Shown here in pieces: positions 1 through 9,290 of a stretch of DNA of 38,820 nt; the stretch's first letter is position 1, and every line of letters begins with the position of its first letter. The notes below the pieces were generated by a model. It ran no database searches, had not been told where the DNA came from, and was given only the letters and a program-made list of their open reading frames with translations. The translations under genes and the position numbers were made by a program. This DNA comes from Bacteroidota bacterium (GTDB taxonomy: Bacteria; Bacteroidota; Ignavibacteria; Kapaibacteriales; UBA2268): NCBI GenBank assembly GCA_021780815.1, contig JAJXYC010000006.1:1-38820 (forward strand). Reading direction: 5' to 3'.

Positions 1-315
1 TCCTTGCTTTGTTTAGAATATCTATTTATTTTTTGTCATTTTGAACAAATCGAAGAAACAACCAAAGAAGATGGGCGCTTCCTCGCAAGGTGAAGTCCAT
101 CTGGAAAGAAAAAATCTTTGGAATGTTAAAGGTTTTATTATTAAGCTTGGTTTATGTTTTTTTTCAGCAAAATAAGTTTTTTGGAACAAATCCAAAGAAA
201 TTTGTAAAGATGTAGATTTTGAATGAAGGGAATTGAGGGAAAGCACGGAAATATATAAATCTCAAAAATGCGGCACCAACAATATAGCAATAATTTAATT
301 AATTTAAATTTTGCT
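1..315. repeat. Gene-less window start holding a dispersed intergenic repeat
   Basis: I see no credible gene here. The stretch from about 35 to 122 has the look of a mobile intergenic repeat. It opens with TGTCATTTTGAACAAATCG and runs through AAGTCCATCTGGAAAGAA to AATCTTTGG, a style of sequence commonly scattered between genes in this group of bacteria. Positions 93-114 recur exactly, in inverse orientation, at the other end of the window (38799-38820). A second, weaker echo (GGAACAAATCCAAAGAAATTT) sits near 181-201. The minus-strand open frame through 22-246 is only a reading of the repeat: it has no family resemblance and low complexity. The glycosyltransferase gene ends at 316, and no hairpin terminator is evident after it. 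Confidence 0.6.
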
Positions 316-1635
316 TTATTGATTATTTGTTAAAGTGTCAAGCATATTTGCTAATTTCCTGGCGGATTCACGTCTTTCATATTTTTTTATTTCGTGTGGC
401 TTTATAGAATTTAATTGAAGATTATTTTTCCATAAATTGAAAAGTTTTTCAAAATTGTCAGCAATTAAATCAATTTGTGACTGGTGGGCAATTAGACCGC
501 TACCAGTTTCATAAATTAATTTTGCGATCGCACCATCAGTCGGCGATATTACTAAAAGTGGCTTTAACGTACCTAAATATTCATAAACTTTTCCGGGTAC
601 AATTTCACTGCTTTCTTTTGATTCATCAACGATTAACAACAATACATCGCTCTTGAGCAATTGAATAAGGCTTTCGTGATGCGGAATATAATTTATAATA
701 TTAATACTTTCTTGAAATGTTGTTTTATTTATCATCTCGTGAATTTCGCTTCCAAATCTACCAATTAGATTAATTTCAAAATCACTGATATGCAAACGAT
801 TTCTAGAAAGCAGTTGTTCAATCGCCAAAAACAGTGCTTGTGGATTGCGTCTTCCATACATTGAACCAGTGTAAGTCAAAGTAAATTTTGAATTTCTTTT
901 ACTTTCAAAAGCAGGATAATCGTCGGAATCAAACCCATTTGGATTATGAATAAATTTATCTTTATTTATTTTGGGATATTTATTAGTAGCATCTTTGATA
1001 ATACCTTCCCAAGCACATTCTACCAAATCAGAATTTGAAAAAATAGATTTTTCGAGAGATTTATCTATAAATTTTGGTAAGAACCATCTTTTAGGAGATG
1101 AAATAAAATCAGTCCATGGGTCTCGGAATCCGGCAATCCAAGGTACGTTTAATTTTCTTTTGGCGTATTGAGCAATTAAAGAACAGGTATAAGGTGGAGA
1201 TGAGCTGTAAATTGCTTGTATGTTTTCTTTTTGAAAAATATTTTTCAAAATTTTTTTTGAAGAAAAGTACCAACCAACTCTTGCATCAGGAATAAAAAAA
1301 GTAGCACGAATAAATTCAGCAACCTTTTCTTTAAAACCAATGGATTGCCCTTCCTTCTTAATGGTATTTACATCAATAGGTTCATTCTTTTTTTTACCTG
1401 TCAAAAATCTATAAATATCGTAAGGTTCAAATAATTGAGATTTATAAACTTTAACATCATCGGGTATTTCTTTAATCAAAGAATAATCATAGGCTGGATA
1501 TTGTGCATCCTTTACAGTAAAGACAATTGGATTCCAACCAAATTCACGGAGATACTTAACATGCTTTAAAACTCTTTGCACTCCTGGACCTCCAGATGGC
1601 GGAAAATAATAAGCAATCACTAAAATGTTCTTCAT
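316..1635 (-). CDS. GT4-like glycosyltransferase
   Basis: Predicted cytoplasmic glycosyltransferase of the GT-B fold, GT4-like superfamily, 439 residues. It would transfer a sugar from an activated donor during surface-polysaccharide or lipid-linked glycan synthesis; neither donor nor acceptor can be read from the sequence. The N-terminus (MKNILVIAYYFPPSGGPGVQ) has the Rossmann strand followed by the Gly-rich acceptor loop typical of GT4 enzymes. Mid-protein GFRDPWTDF and HNPNGFD follow the pattern of these families. The C-terminal half has the donor-domain signature TYTGSMYGRRNPQALFLAI and later EIVPGKVYEYLGTLKPLL, where the conserved E-x7-E-type region lies. The start overlaps the hisS stop by four bases (ATGA), so the two genes are translationally coupled, although their functions are unrelated. 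A GT2 enzyme lies at the far end of the window on the other strand. Confidence 0.85.
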   Translation of the reverse strand: MKNILVIAYYFPPSGGPGVQRVLKHVKYLREFGWNPIVFTVKDAQYPAYDYSLIKEIPDDVKVYKSQLFEPYDIYRFLTGKKKNEPIDVNTIKKEGQSIGFKEKVAEFIRATFFIPDARVGWYFSSKKILKNIFQKENIQAIYSSSPPYTCSLIAQYAKRKLNVPWIAGFRDPWTDFISSPKRWFLPKFIDKSLEKSIFSNSDLVECAWEGIIKDATNKYPKINKDKFIHNPNGFDSDDYPAFESKRNSKFTLTYTGSMYGRRNPQALFLAIEQLLSRNRLHISDFEINLIGRFGSEIHEMINKTTFQESINIINYIPHHESLIQLLKSDVLLLIVDESKESSEIVPGKVYEYLGTLKPLLVISPTDGAIAKLIYETGSGLIAHQSQIDLIADNFEKLFNLWKNNLQLNSIKPHEIKKYERRESARKLANMLDTLTNNQ

Positions 1636-2879
1636 AAGTTTTGGATAGAATTAAATTCAAGAATTTTTTGTTCGCTTGTATCTAAATTTTTCAAAGTAAA
1701 TTGATTATTTTTAAATTCATCTTCTCCTATAATTATAACAGTCGAAACATTCAATTTATTAGCATCTCTTAATTGTGCTTTCAATGATTTACGAGATACA
1801 TCAGTAATCACAGATTTGCCTTTTTCTCTTAAAATATTTGTAATTTTATTGACATAATGAATATATTCAATATTTTGTGAAATCACATAATAATCAGGAG
1901 CATTTGCAGCATTCGGTAAAAGATTTGCATTTTCAAGAATTAACAATAATCTTTCAATACCAAAAGCGAAACCAACAGCAGGAGTTTGCTTTCCTCCTAA
2001 TTGTTCAAATAAATTATCATACCGACCACCACCACCGAACGAATCTTGACTTCCGAGCATTGTGCTACGAAATTCAAAGACTGAATGTGAATAATAATCT
2101 AGACCTCGCACTAATTTTGTATCAATTTCAAAATTAATTTCTTGACTTTGTAATATTTTTTTCAAAGTATCAAAATGCAAATTACTTTCTTCATCTAAAA
2201 AATTTAAAATAATAGGAGCATTTTGCAAGATTTCAATATCCCTTTCTTCTTTTGAATCAAGAACACGTAAAGGGTTAGTTTGCATTCGGACTTGACTTTC
2301 TTGCGATAAATGATTTTCATTTTCTTGCAAGAATTTGATTAATTCTTTGCGATAAATTTGACGTGAATTTTCGTTACCAAGAGAATTTATAAGTAATTTG
2401 AATTTTGAAATTCCAATACTTTTAATTAAAGCAATAGCAAGGAAAATAGTTTCAGCATCCGCTTCTGGGAAAGGAGAACCATGCAATTCAGCACCATATT
2501 GATGAAATTGTCTCAATCGTCCTTTTTGCGGTCTTTCATACCTGAAAAAAGGACCAAAATACCATAAACGCAATAAATTGGATTCATGCAATAGTGAATT
2601 TTGAATAACAGAACGAACCAAAGCTGCCGTTGCTTCTGGTCTCAAAGTTATCGATTCGCCACCTCTATCTAAGAAAGTGTACATCTCTTTATTTACTATA
2701 TCAGTTGTTTCACCTATACTGCGGTGAAATACTTCGGTTTTTTCAAAAATTGGAGTTCGTATTTCTTTATAATTAAATTGATTAGATATTCCTTTAAATT
2801 TATCGAATATAAATTGCCAAAAATAAATTGAATCAGGTAAAATATCTTTTGTTCCACGGATAGATTGCAATTTTTCCAT
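1632..2879 (-). CDS. hisS: Histidyl-tRNA synthetase
   Basis: Class II aminoacyl-tRNA synthetase that charges tRNA-His with histidine using ATP in the cytoplasm; 415 residues, normal for the bacterial enzyme. Visible motifs are the N-terminal GTKDILPD (residues 9-16), motif 2 FRYERPQKGRLRQFHQ (112-127), the HisRS-specific RGLDYY (258-263), GGGRYDNL (283-290) and motif 3 GFAFGIERL (303-311). The last ~90 residues form the anticodon-binding domain. The start at 2879 is supported by the standard N-terminus MEKLQSIRGTKDILP and by lying two bases after the stop of the upstream gene. The stop overlaps the downstream glycosyltransferase start (ATGA). The gene sits in the middle of a minus-strand run with a secreted-protein gene upstream, so it is probably transcribed with it. 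Identification is secure. Confidence 0.97.
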   Translation of the reverse strand: MEKLQSIRGTKDILPDSIYFWQFIFDKFKGISNQFNYKEIRTPIFEKTEVFHRSIGETTDIVNKEMYTFLDRGGESITLRPEATAALVRSVIQNSLLHESNLLRLWYFGPFFRYERPQKGRLRQFHQYGAELHGSPFPEADAETIFLAIALIKSIGISKFKLLINSLGNENSRQIYRKELIKFLQENENHLSQESQVRMQTNPLRVLDSKEERDIEILQNAPIILNFLDEESNLHFDTLKKILQSQEINFEIDTKLVRGLDYYSHSVFEFRSTMLGSQDSFGGGGRYDNLFEQLGGKQTPAVGFAFGIERLLLILENANLLPNAANAPDYYVISQNIEYIHYVNKITNILREKGKSVITDVSRKSLKAQLRDANKLNVSTVIIIGEDEFKNNQFTLKNLDTSEQKILEFNSIQNL

Positions 2880-2881
2880 TG

Positions 2882-5800
2882 TTACCTTTGAATAATTAAA
2901 TTAGTTGTGTATTTGCGAGTAAGAGTTTCTAATATACATTGATATTGCCCCGAAGCCAAATCTGCCGCATTAACTTTAATTTGGTATTTCCCTTTTTGCA
3001 TATCTTGGTCAATAATAGTTTTAACAGTTCGCCCCATATAATCAATAATAAATAAATGAGTATAACCATTTTCAATTAAAGAAAAATCAAGCGTAAAGAT
3101 AGAGTTTGTTGGGTTCGGGTATGTTTGATTTAAATATATACGACCATTTTCATCAAATAATCGTGGCGACCCTTGATTACAAAACCCTGTAAGTGTAAAT
3201 TTACCGTTTTCTGTATTAATGAGCATCTTTGCTAATCCAATAGGTGCTACATTTTCTATTTTAATTTGCGATAAAGAGTCATTCCCAAGTGCAACTTTAA
3301 ATTTTAGTTTCATCAACACCGAATCACTTCCAAAAGTTGAGGGAATTGTTACTTTTATAACTCGGTCTTGCTTGTCGAACCAATTAGGGAAGAAGTCTAA
3401 AGGTTCAAGCAAAGTGCCATTAAATCTAATATTAGCAGAAAACCCTTGAATTGTTGGACGTAATCCAAATTGCGATAAATTTTTAATATATATTGGTAGC
3501 TCAACAATATCACCTGGACTACCTGAAACATTCCCTAATGCAATTGTCAATGTATCAATACGAGGTAATACACCTTCGCCCATCAATGCTATTTTTAATG
3601 GGGATAGTTGACCATCATTATTTATTACAAGTGTGCCATCATTCATTTCTAATGCCGTGGGTGTATATCTCAAAATAAATCCTATGGTTTCATTTGGTTT
3701 TAAAATTTGCTGGTCTGGTTTGCTAATTATACTAAAATGCAAAGTATCGGGTTTTTGCAAACTAATATTTTGAATTTGAACATCAGATTGGCTTTTATTA
3801 ACAACAAGCATTTGAATAACAGTATCTTTACTATCACCTAATTCAACTTGACCAAAATCAAGAACATTTGAATAAGCTACCAATCCACGGTCAATCCCAA
3901 TTCCTGTTAATACAGATGAATATACTCCGCCGGGAGTTGTAATTTTAATAGTATCTATAATTAGACCTACCTTTGAAGGCTTAAATAGAACAGATATTGG
4001 GAATGGTTGTAATGTATCTAATATAAATGGAGTTTGAATATGGCTTAAAATTTGGAAATCACCGTTTGAAGTTCCTGCTAATTCAATATTTCTAATTTGA
4101 TAATCAAAATCAGTTGTATTCTTTAAAAAAGGAACAACAATTGTATCTTTTGAGTCATTGACAGGGACTTCTGGGAAATCTATATTAGATACTTCAATTT
4201 TTATTGGTTTTATTCGGAAAAGACAAGCAGTTGTGTCCATTTGTAAATCTCTCTGGTCTAAATTCCAAATTTTTGCTGTAAAATCTCTGGAAGCGGTTAA
4301 AACACGTTTAGCATCAAAATTAAATACAGCTGTCAAAACAGCTTCGGTATGTTCTTGAAATACTTGTGGTGGCACAGGGATTCCTTTATTAGCATCCCAT
4401 AAACGGGCAACTTTATCTTCCCCCGCAGTCAAAATCATCTCTCCATATTTGGTATCATAATAAAATGATGAAGAAAAAATCACGTTATTATCATTAACTT
4501 TAATATTATGCGTTAAAGTAAATAATGTATCACCTGTTTGAGTATTAAAGACGATAACCCTTTTAGATGCTTGGTCAGTAACTGCAACTTTTGTTGCATT
4601 ATAATTATAAGTTGCATGAATTACATTAGCATAGCCATTATATCTCACATCAAAATTTTGAATAGGAACATTTGGATTATTTGCCCAATCCCAAACTTTG
4701 GCAATACCATCATTGCTTGCAGTAAGAACTTTTTGCCCATCAGGACTAAATTCAGCGTACCAACAAACTCCATTAGGAGATACCTTCAAATCTTGTTCGG
4801 GACTTAAATCGTTAGCATTCAAAACATAAGCATGACCATCTTTTACTGCGACAACAATATGCTGGTCATCGGGGCTAAATTTGACTGATACAACAATATT
4901 GCCATAATGTTTTTGATATAATTTTTGCCCATTAGTTGCATCCCAAATAACAACATTTCCATCATCGCCAACAGTTGCCGCTCGGTTTCCTGCATTATTG
5001 AAAACAGCATAATTAACCGTCCCGCTATGACCAAGCAAATAATAAATCACTTTGCCTGTATTGGAATTCCAAATTGCCGCAGTCCCGTCACTACTCGCTG
5101 TAATAACTAAATTTCCCTCTTTGTTGAAAAAAGCGGAGTTTACATCGGCTTTATGCTTCAAGTCCATAGTTCTTCCAACGTTATTAGGCCATAATTGTAT
5201 GGCTCTAATCAAACATTCATCGGATACAACGTCTGGAACTGTCCATTTATACACCAAATCTGTAACATTTCTTGCTAATGTATCCCAATTACGTCCATTA
5301 TCAATTGAATATTCAAGTTGAATTACATCTTGTGGCAGTAATCCCGTCCAAATTATTGAAAATGTATCTAATGGAACAAGCGTTGTTTTACATTCAGGTG
5401 TTAATAATTTTATTGTTCTTTCAACCGGCGGAGTATTTGGGAAACCACCAGTCAAATAAACTTCATTACCTAAACAAGCATTTGATTCTATTTGTAAAGT
5501 TGTAAATGTAATTGCCGAATCAGTTGGTGAATAACGTATCGTCAAAGTATGCGACTCGTTTTCTTTAATTAATAATTGTCCGCCTGTAACATCTCCTGCC
5601 ACTATTTGAAAGCGTGGATCTTGAATAGAAAATTTGGTTATTATTATATCGGCATTTACAGCAGTTAAGGCTATATCCAAATCTTTTGTTTTTGAAGGTA
5701 AAACCGAAGCAAATCCTAAAGCAGTTGGTGTAGTTGTAATTATTGGTTTTGCTCTTGAAACAATATTATAATTAAATTTTACTTGATAGCTCTTTGCGGG

Positions 5801-6682
5801 TAAATCAATTTCTGCATCGTGAGTATCTGAACAAGTAAAAGGCAAATCCCAAGAAACCACTGAGGCTTGATAATTCAAAATTAAGCTATAAAAATATTTA
5901 GCAATTAATTTTACATCCGTTTTGTTTGTTATACTATCAAGATAATTACCATTTGTTTTATTTACCACATCTAATAAATCAAAACTTATTGGCTTCCCAA
6001 TTACTAAAATAAATACTTTTATTCCATTACTTATAAGTTGATTAATTACACTATCTTTATTATTCAATCCAGTACCGTCAGTAATAAGTATAGCAATTTT
6101 TTGATATTTTGCATTTTTGAACATTTCCAAAGCCCCAGCAGGCTTGTCCAAAAAAGCTTCTCCTAAATAGGAACTATAAGATGGTGTTAATGTTTTAATT
6201 GCACTTTGTAACTTAAACTTCGAATTCGTGAAAGTTTGATTAACATAATTGATTGCATCAAAGGAAGTTACAGCAGTTTCAATTTGAGTTGTGTCAATTA
6301 AATTAATAAAATTATTGCAAAAAGTTGTTCCTATTTGGAATCTTGTGTTGCCTATTGGTGTATTATTATCTAATCCCAAATCGACAATCAAATCTATTGA
6401 TAAGTTCGAATTTAAGTTCTGTTGAGGATTTGTTAAAGTGATATTGTTTGGAGTAATCCCATTATCCAAAACAATAATATTCTTTTCTGTATACGTTTGT
6501 ATTGGGAAATTTGAACTATCATCAAAAATAAAAATATTTGATTTTATATTTGGATAATTGCTTGCATCAAAGTTTTTCAAAATTATGCCACTTTGTGCTA
6601 AAATAGGCACTACGGCAAACAAGAGAATAAAAACTTGAAAAAATAAGTTGCGAATATTAAATGTAAATTTTTGTTCTTTCAT
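2882..6682 (-). CDS. Large secreted vWA/WD40/Ig-type protein with T9SS sorting domain
   Basis: Predicted exported, probably surface-attached protein of 1266 residues. I place the start at 6682, not the in-frame ATG 30 bases upstream, because GGGGTGG lies just ahead of it and the N-terminus then has a signal peptide (basic start, hydrophobic core, cleavage after ILAQ). Domain order: a von Willebrand A-like region (~75-275) whose MIDAS site reads DLGLD instead of DxSxS; an Ig-like sorting region; about seven WD40-type blades (~510-825; ASSDGTAAIWN, TVGDDGNVVIWD, TAGEDKVARLWD); ASH/choice-of-anchor-D type beta domains; a cohesin-like segment; and a C-terminal T9SS type A domain (NQTYPNPTNS at its start). 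Its substrate or partner is unknown. It is the first gene of a run with hisS and a glycosyltransferase. Two smaller T9SS proteins lie elsewhere in the window. Confidence 0.85.
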   Translation of the reverse strand: MKEQKFTFNIRNLFFQVFILLFAVVPILAQSGIILKNFDASNYPNIKSNIFIFDDSSNFPIQTYTEKNIIVLDNGITPNNITLTNPQQNLNSNLSIDLIVDLGLDNNTPIGNTRFQIGTTFCNNFINLIDTTQIETAVTSFDAINYVNQTFTNSKFKLQSAIKTLTPSYSSYLGEAFLDKPAGALEMFKNAKYQKIAILITDGTGLNNKDSVINQLISNGIKVFILVIGKPISFDLLDVVNKTNGNYLDSITNKTDVKLIAKYFYSLILNYQASVVSWDLPFTCSDTHDAEIDLPAKSYQVKFNYNIVSRAKPIITTTPTALGFASVLPSKTKDLDIALTAVNADIIITKFSIQDPRFQIVAGDVTGGQLLIKENESHTLTIRYSPTDSAITFTTLQIESNACLGNEVYLTGGFPNTPPVERTIKLLTPECKTTLVPLDTFSIIWTGLLPQDVIQLEYSIDNGRNWDTLARNVTDLVYKWTVPDVVSDECLIRAIQLWPNNVGRTMDLKHKADVNSAFFNKEGNLVITASSDGTAAIWNSNTGKVIYYLLGHSGTVNYAVFNNAGNRAATVGDDGNVVIWDATNGQKLYQKHYGNIVVSVKFSPDDQHIVVAVKDGHAYVLNANDLSPEQDLKVSPNGVCWYAEFSPDGQKVLTASNDGIAKVWDWANNPNVPIQNFDVRYNGYANVIHATYNYNATKVAVTDQASKRVIVFNTQTGDTLFTLTHNIKVNDNNVIFSSSFYYDTKYGEMILTAGEDKVARLWDANKGIPVPPQVFQEHTEAVLTAVFNFDAKRVLTASRDFTAKIWNLDQRDLQMDTTACLFRIKPIKIEVSNIDFPEVPVNDSKDTIVVPFLKNTTDFDYQIRNIELAGTSNGDFQILSHIQTPFILDTLQPFPISVLFKPSKVGLIIDTIKITTPGGVYSSVLTGIGIDRGLVAYSNVLDFGQVELGDSKDTVIQMLVVNKSQSDVQIQNISLQKPDTLHFSIISKPDQQILKPNETIGFILRYTPTALEMNDGTLVINNDGQLSPLKIALMGEGVLPRIDTLTIALGNVSGSPGDIVELPIYIKNLSQFGLRPTIQGFSANIRFNGTLLEPLDFFPNWFDKQDRVIKVTIPSTFGSDSVLMKLKFKVALGNDSLSQIKIENVAPIGLAKMLINTENGKFTLTGFCNQGSPRLFDENGRIYLNQTYPNPTNSIFTLDFSLIENGYTHLFIIDYMGRTVKTIIDQDMQKGKYQIKVNAADLASGQYQCILETLTRKYTTNLIIQR

Positions 6683-6700
6683 TTTTTCCACCCCATAATA

Positions 6701-6708
6701 CAAAATTA
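6701..6708 (-). promoter_or_regulatory. Candidate -7 box of the T9SS/hisS run
   Basis: TAATTTTG on the minus strand matches the TAnnTTTG -7 element described for Bacteroidota primary sigma factors and is followed by TATT. It lies about 18 bases before the chosen ATG, so the leader would be short but would include the GGGGTGG site. No convincing -33 TTG is seen. The same TAATTTTGTA word precedes both tRNA genes. The rest of 6713-6926 between the divergent genes is plain AT-rich DNA. Confidence 0.35.
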
Positions 6709-6926
6709 TCAATAAGATGTTAATAATAATATAATTACAAACAAAAAATATACCAAAGAAGATTGAAAATACTAATTACCGCATTCCCTAAAAGTAAGTT
6801 AGTAAAAATCATTTTTGGAGTTAGAGAAAAGACGCTTTATTCAATAATTTGTTCTAAAATTTTAAATACAAAATGATTTAACTATTAATTCGTCAAAATA
6901 TTTCTATTAAAATTTTTGGATAAATT

Positions 6927-8744
6927 GTGATTAAAGAAACGATAAGAAATATTGCTATAATAGCCCATGTTGACCATGGAAAAACAACTTTGGTAGATGC
7001 TCTTTTAAGACAAAGCGGTACTTTTAGAGATAATCAAAAAGTAGAAGAGCGTATAATGGATTCAATGGATTTGGAAAGAGAAAGAGGAATTACTATTTTA
7101 GCAAAGAACACAGTAGTGCATTACAATGATATAAAGATTAATATATTAGACACACCTGGACATGCCGATTTTGGTGGTGAAGTTGAAAGAAGTTTAAATA
7201 TGGTTGATGGAGCTTTGCTTTTAGTTGATTCAAGTGAAGGTCCTTTACCACAAACTCGTTTTGTGCTGAAAAAAGCATTAGCTAGGAAATTACCAATAAT
7301 TTTGGTTATAAATAAAATTGATAGACAAGATGCACGAATAGAGGAAGTTATCCAAGAAGTTTATGATTTATTTATTGATTTAGACGCAACAGACGAACAA
7401 ATTGATTTTAGAATTATATATACAAATGCTAAATCAGGAGTGGCACATAGTTCGCTCGATGACGGTTCTGTTAATTTAAAGCCGCTTTTTGATGCTATTA
7501 TCACAGAAATTCCCGGTCCAACTTTTGAAGAAGGCGAAGTAACACAATTTTTAATTACAAATTTAGATTATGATAATTATGTTGGGCAAATTGCAATTGG
7601 AAGACTTGAAAATGGCACGTTAGAATTAAATAAGCAATATTTCCTTGCAGGCAAAGAAGAAAACATCAAAGGAGTAAAATTATCAGTTATTTATACTTTT
7701 GAAGGATTGCAAAAAAAACAAGTTGAAAAAGCAGAATCAGGTGATATTTTAGCTCTTGCAGGATTAAGTAATGTGAAAATAGGAGATACTTTAACTGATT
7801 TGGAATTTCCTAAACCATTGCCAAGAATTACAGTTGATGAACCAACAATTTCAATGCTTTTTTATGTAAATGATAGTCCCTTTGCAGGAAGGGAAGGTAA
7901 ATTTTTGACTACCAGACATATAAAAGAAAGATTAGAAAAAGAAATGTTAAGGAATGTTTCCATTGAAATTCAACAAACAGATCGTGCTGATGCATTTGAA
8001 GTGCGTGGTAGAGGTGAACTTCAAATGGCAATTTTAGTTGAAACTATGCGTAGAGAAGGTTATGAATTTGCTGTATCAAAGCCCAAAGTAATTACTCGCC
8101 AAGAAAATGGTGTTACTCTTGAGCCTGTTGAAAAAGTATTTATGGATATACCCGAAGAATTTATAGGTGTTGTTACTGAAAAATTATCACAACGTAAAGG
8201 TATAATGACAAATTTAATGAATCATGGCGGTGGCAGAGTAAATTTAGAATTTCGCATACCCTCACGTGGTTTAATTGGTTTTCGTAGCCAATTTTTAACT
8301 GATACAAAGGGTAGCGGAATTATGAACACACTTTCTGATGGTTATATTGCCTGGGTAGGACCTATCCCACAAAGAACTACTGGTACGCTTATTGCTGACA
8401 GAGCCGGACGTTCAACTACTTATGCCTCTTATGGTATGGAAGACCGAGGTGATTTATTCATTGAAGTTGGAACCGAAGTATATTCAGGTATGATTGTCGG
8501 CGAAAGAAATAAAAGTGGCGATATGAGTGTAAATATTACAAAAGAGAAGAAGTTAACAAATATGCGGGCTTCAAGCTCTGATGCCACTATTGTTTTACGC
8601 CCTTCAAGACGACTTTCATTGGACCAAATGATTGAATTTATTGCCGAAGATGAACTTGTTGAAATTACTCCTATTTCTTTGAGGTTGAGAAAATTTGAAC
8701 TAGATCCTCATAAACGAAAAAAAGAAGCAAGAGAAGAATCATAA
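6927..8744 (+). CDS. typA: Ribosome-associated GTPase TypA/BipA
   Basis: Translational GTPase of the EF-G/LepA group that binds the 70S ribosome and supports 50S assembly and stress or cold adaptation; 605 residues, full length. The G domain shows G1 HVDHGKT (14-20), the switch I RERGITI (51-57), G3 DTPGH (75-79) and G4 NKID (129-132). EF-Tu-like domain II, EF-G domains III and V, and the BipA-specific C-terminal domain follow (PSRGLIGFRSQFLTDTKGSG is a characteristic stretch). The start is GTG, since the family N-terminus (IRNIAIIAHVDHGKTTLVD) begins four residues later and no upstream ATG fits. The gene diverges from the large T9SS gene across a 244-base spacer and stands alone. Codon usage looks like its neighbours. 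Identification is secure. Confidence 0.97.
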   Translation: MIKETIRNIAIIAHVDHGKTTLVDALLRQSGTFRDNQKVEERIMDSMDLERERGITILAKNTVVHYNDIKINILDTPGHADFGGEVERSLNMVDGALLLVDSSEGPLPQTRFVLKKALARKLPIILVINKIDRQDARIEEVIQEVYDLFIDLDATDEQIDFRIIYTNAKSGVAHSSLDDGSVNLKPLFDAIITEIPGPTFEEGEVTQFLITNLDYDNYVGQIAIGRLENGTLELNKQYFLAGKEENIKGVKLSVIYTFEGLQKKQVEKAESGDILALAGLSNVKIGDTLTDLEFPKPLPRITVDEPTISMLFYVNDSPFAGREGKFLTTRHIKERLEKEMLRNVSIEIQQTDRADAFEVRGRGELQMAILVETMRREGYEFAVSKPKVITRQENGVTLEPVEKVFMDIPEEFIGVVTEKLSQRKGIMTNLMNHGGGRVNLEFRIPSRGLIGFRSQFLTDTKGSGIMNTLSDGYIAWVGPIPQRTTGTLIADRAGRSTTYASYGMEDRGDLFIEVGTEVYSGMIVGERNKSGDMSVNITKEKKLTNMRASSSDATIVLRPSRRLSLDQMIEFIAEDELVEITPISLRLRKFELDPHKRKKEAREES

Positions 8745-8773
8745 TTTTTTCTATATTTTTAAATAAATTAAAA

Positions 8774-8811
8774 TAATTTTGCATTTTATTCCTTTTATTT
8801 TAATAAATTTG
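8774..8811 (+). promoter_or_regulatory. Two candidate -7 boxes ahead of the CBS gene
   Basis: TAATTTTG (8774-8781) and TAAATTTG (8804-8811) both fit TAnnTTTG and lie 58 and 28 bases before the CBS gene's ATG. In DNA this AT-rich such words also arise by chance, so this is a weak call that rests on position. Confidence 0.3.
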
Positions 8812-8820
8812 AAAAAAATA

Positions 8821-8828
8821 AAGGAGGT
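8821..8828 (+). promoter_or_regulatory. Unusually strong ribosome binding site
   Basis: AAGGAGGT ends three bases before the ATG at 8832. Most genes in this window have weak or no Shine-Dalgarno sequence, so this near-perfect site stands out. It fixes the CBS gene's start and suggests efficient translation. Confidence 0.75.
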
Positions 8829-8831
8829 ATT

Positions 8832-9269
8832 ATGCAAATAAGAGATGTTCTTAAAAGCAAAGGGCATGAAGTTTTAACAATTGATGAGAATAGAACTATT
8901 TTTCAGGCAATGGATATTTTGATAAAAAATAGTGTTGGTTCTTTAATTGTAATGAATGCCGAAGGGAAAATTTCGGGTATTTTCAGCGAACGTGATGCTT
9001 TGCGTGAATGCTATAAAAATCAAGGAAATTGTGCTGAATTAATTGTTAAAGATTTTATGACAAAAAATATAATTTTTGCTGAATCTGACGATAATATTGA
9101 TTATGTGCTGGGAATTATGACCAATAATAGAATTCGACACGTCCCTGTACTTAAAAATAAAATCCTTGTTGGAATTGTTTCTATCGGTGATATTGTTAAA
9201 GCATCATTGACTGAGCAGCAATTTGAAAATAAGTATTTGATGGATTATATCTATGGCAAAACATCATAA
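8832..9269 (+). CDS. CBS-domain pair protein
   Basis: Small cytoplasmic protein of 145 residues made almost entirely of two CBS motifs (a Bateman module): about 1-60 (VLTIDENRTIFQAMDIL then GSLIVMNAEGKISGIFSERD) and 70-130 (IRHVPVLKNKILVGIVSIGD). CBS pairs bind adenine nucleotides (AMP, ATP, S-adenosylmethionine or cyclic dinucleotides) and usually regulate another protein. No catalytic or membrane domain is attached, so this is a free-standing sensor or signalling module. It has a strong ribosome binding site and is followed after 21 bases by the MotB-like gene, so the two may be co-transcribed. A link between the CBS protein and the flagellar motor is only a neighbourhood inference. The ligand cannot be read from the sequence. 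Confidence 0.88.
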   Translation: MQIRDVLKSKGHEVLTIDENRTIFQAMDILIKNSVGSLIVMNAEGKISGIFSERDALRECYKNQGNCAELIVKDFMTKNIIFAESDDNIDYVLGIMTNNRIRHVPVLKNKILVGIVSIGDIVKASLTEQQFENKYLMDYIYGKTS

Positions 9270-9290
9270 AGTTAAAAATAGAATATTAAA

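Noticed and set aside
22-246. 74-residue minus-strand open frame
   Set aside because: It simply reads through the dispersed repeat at the window start, with no family resemblance and low complexity.
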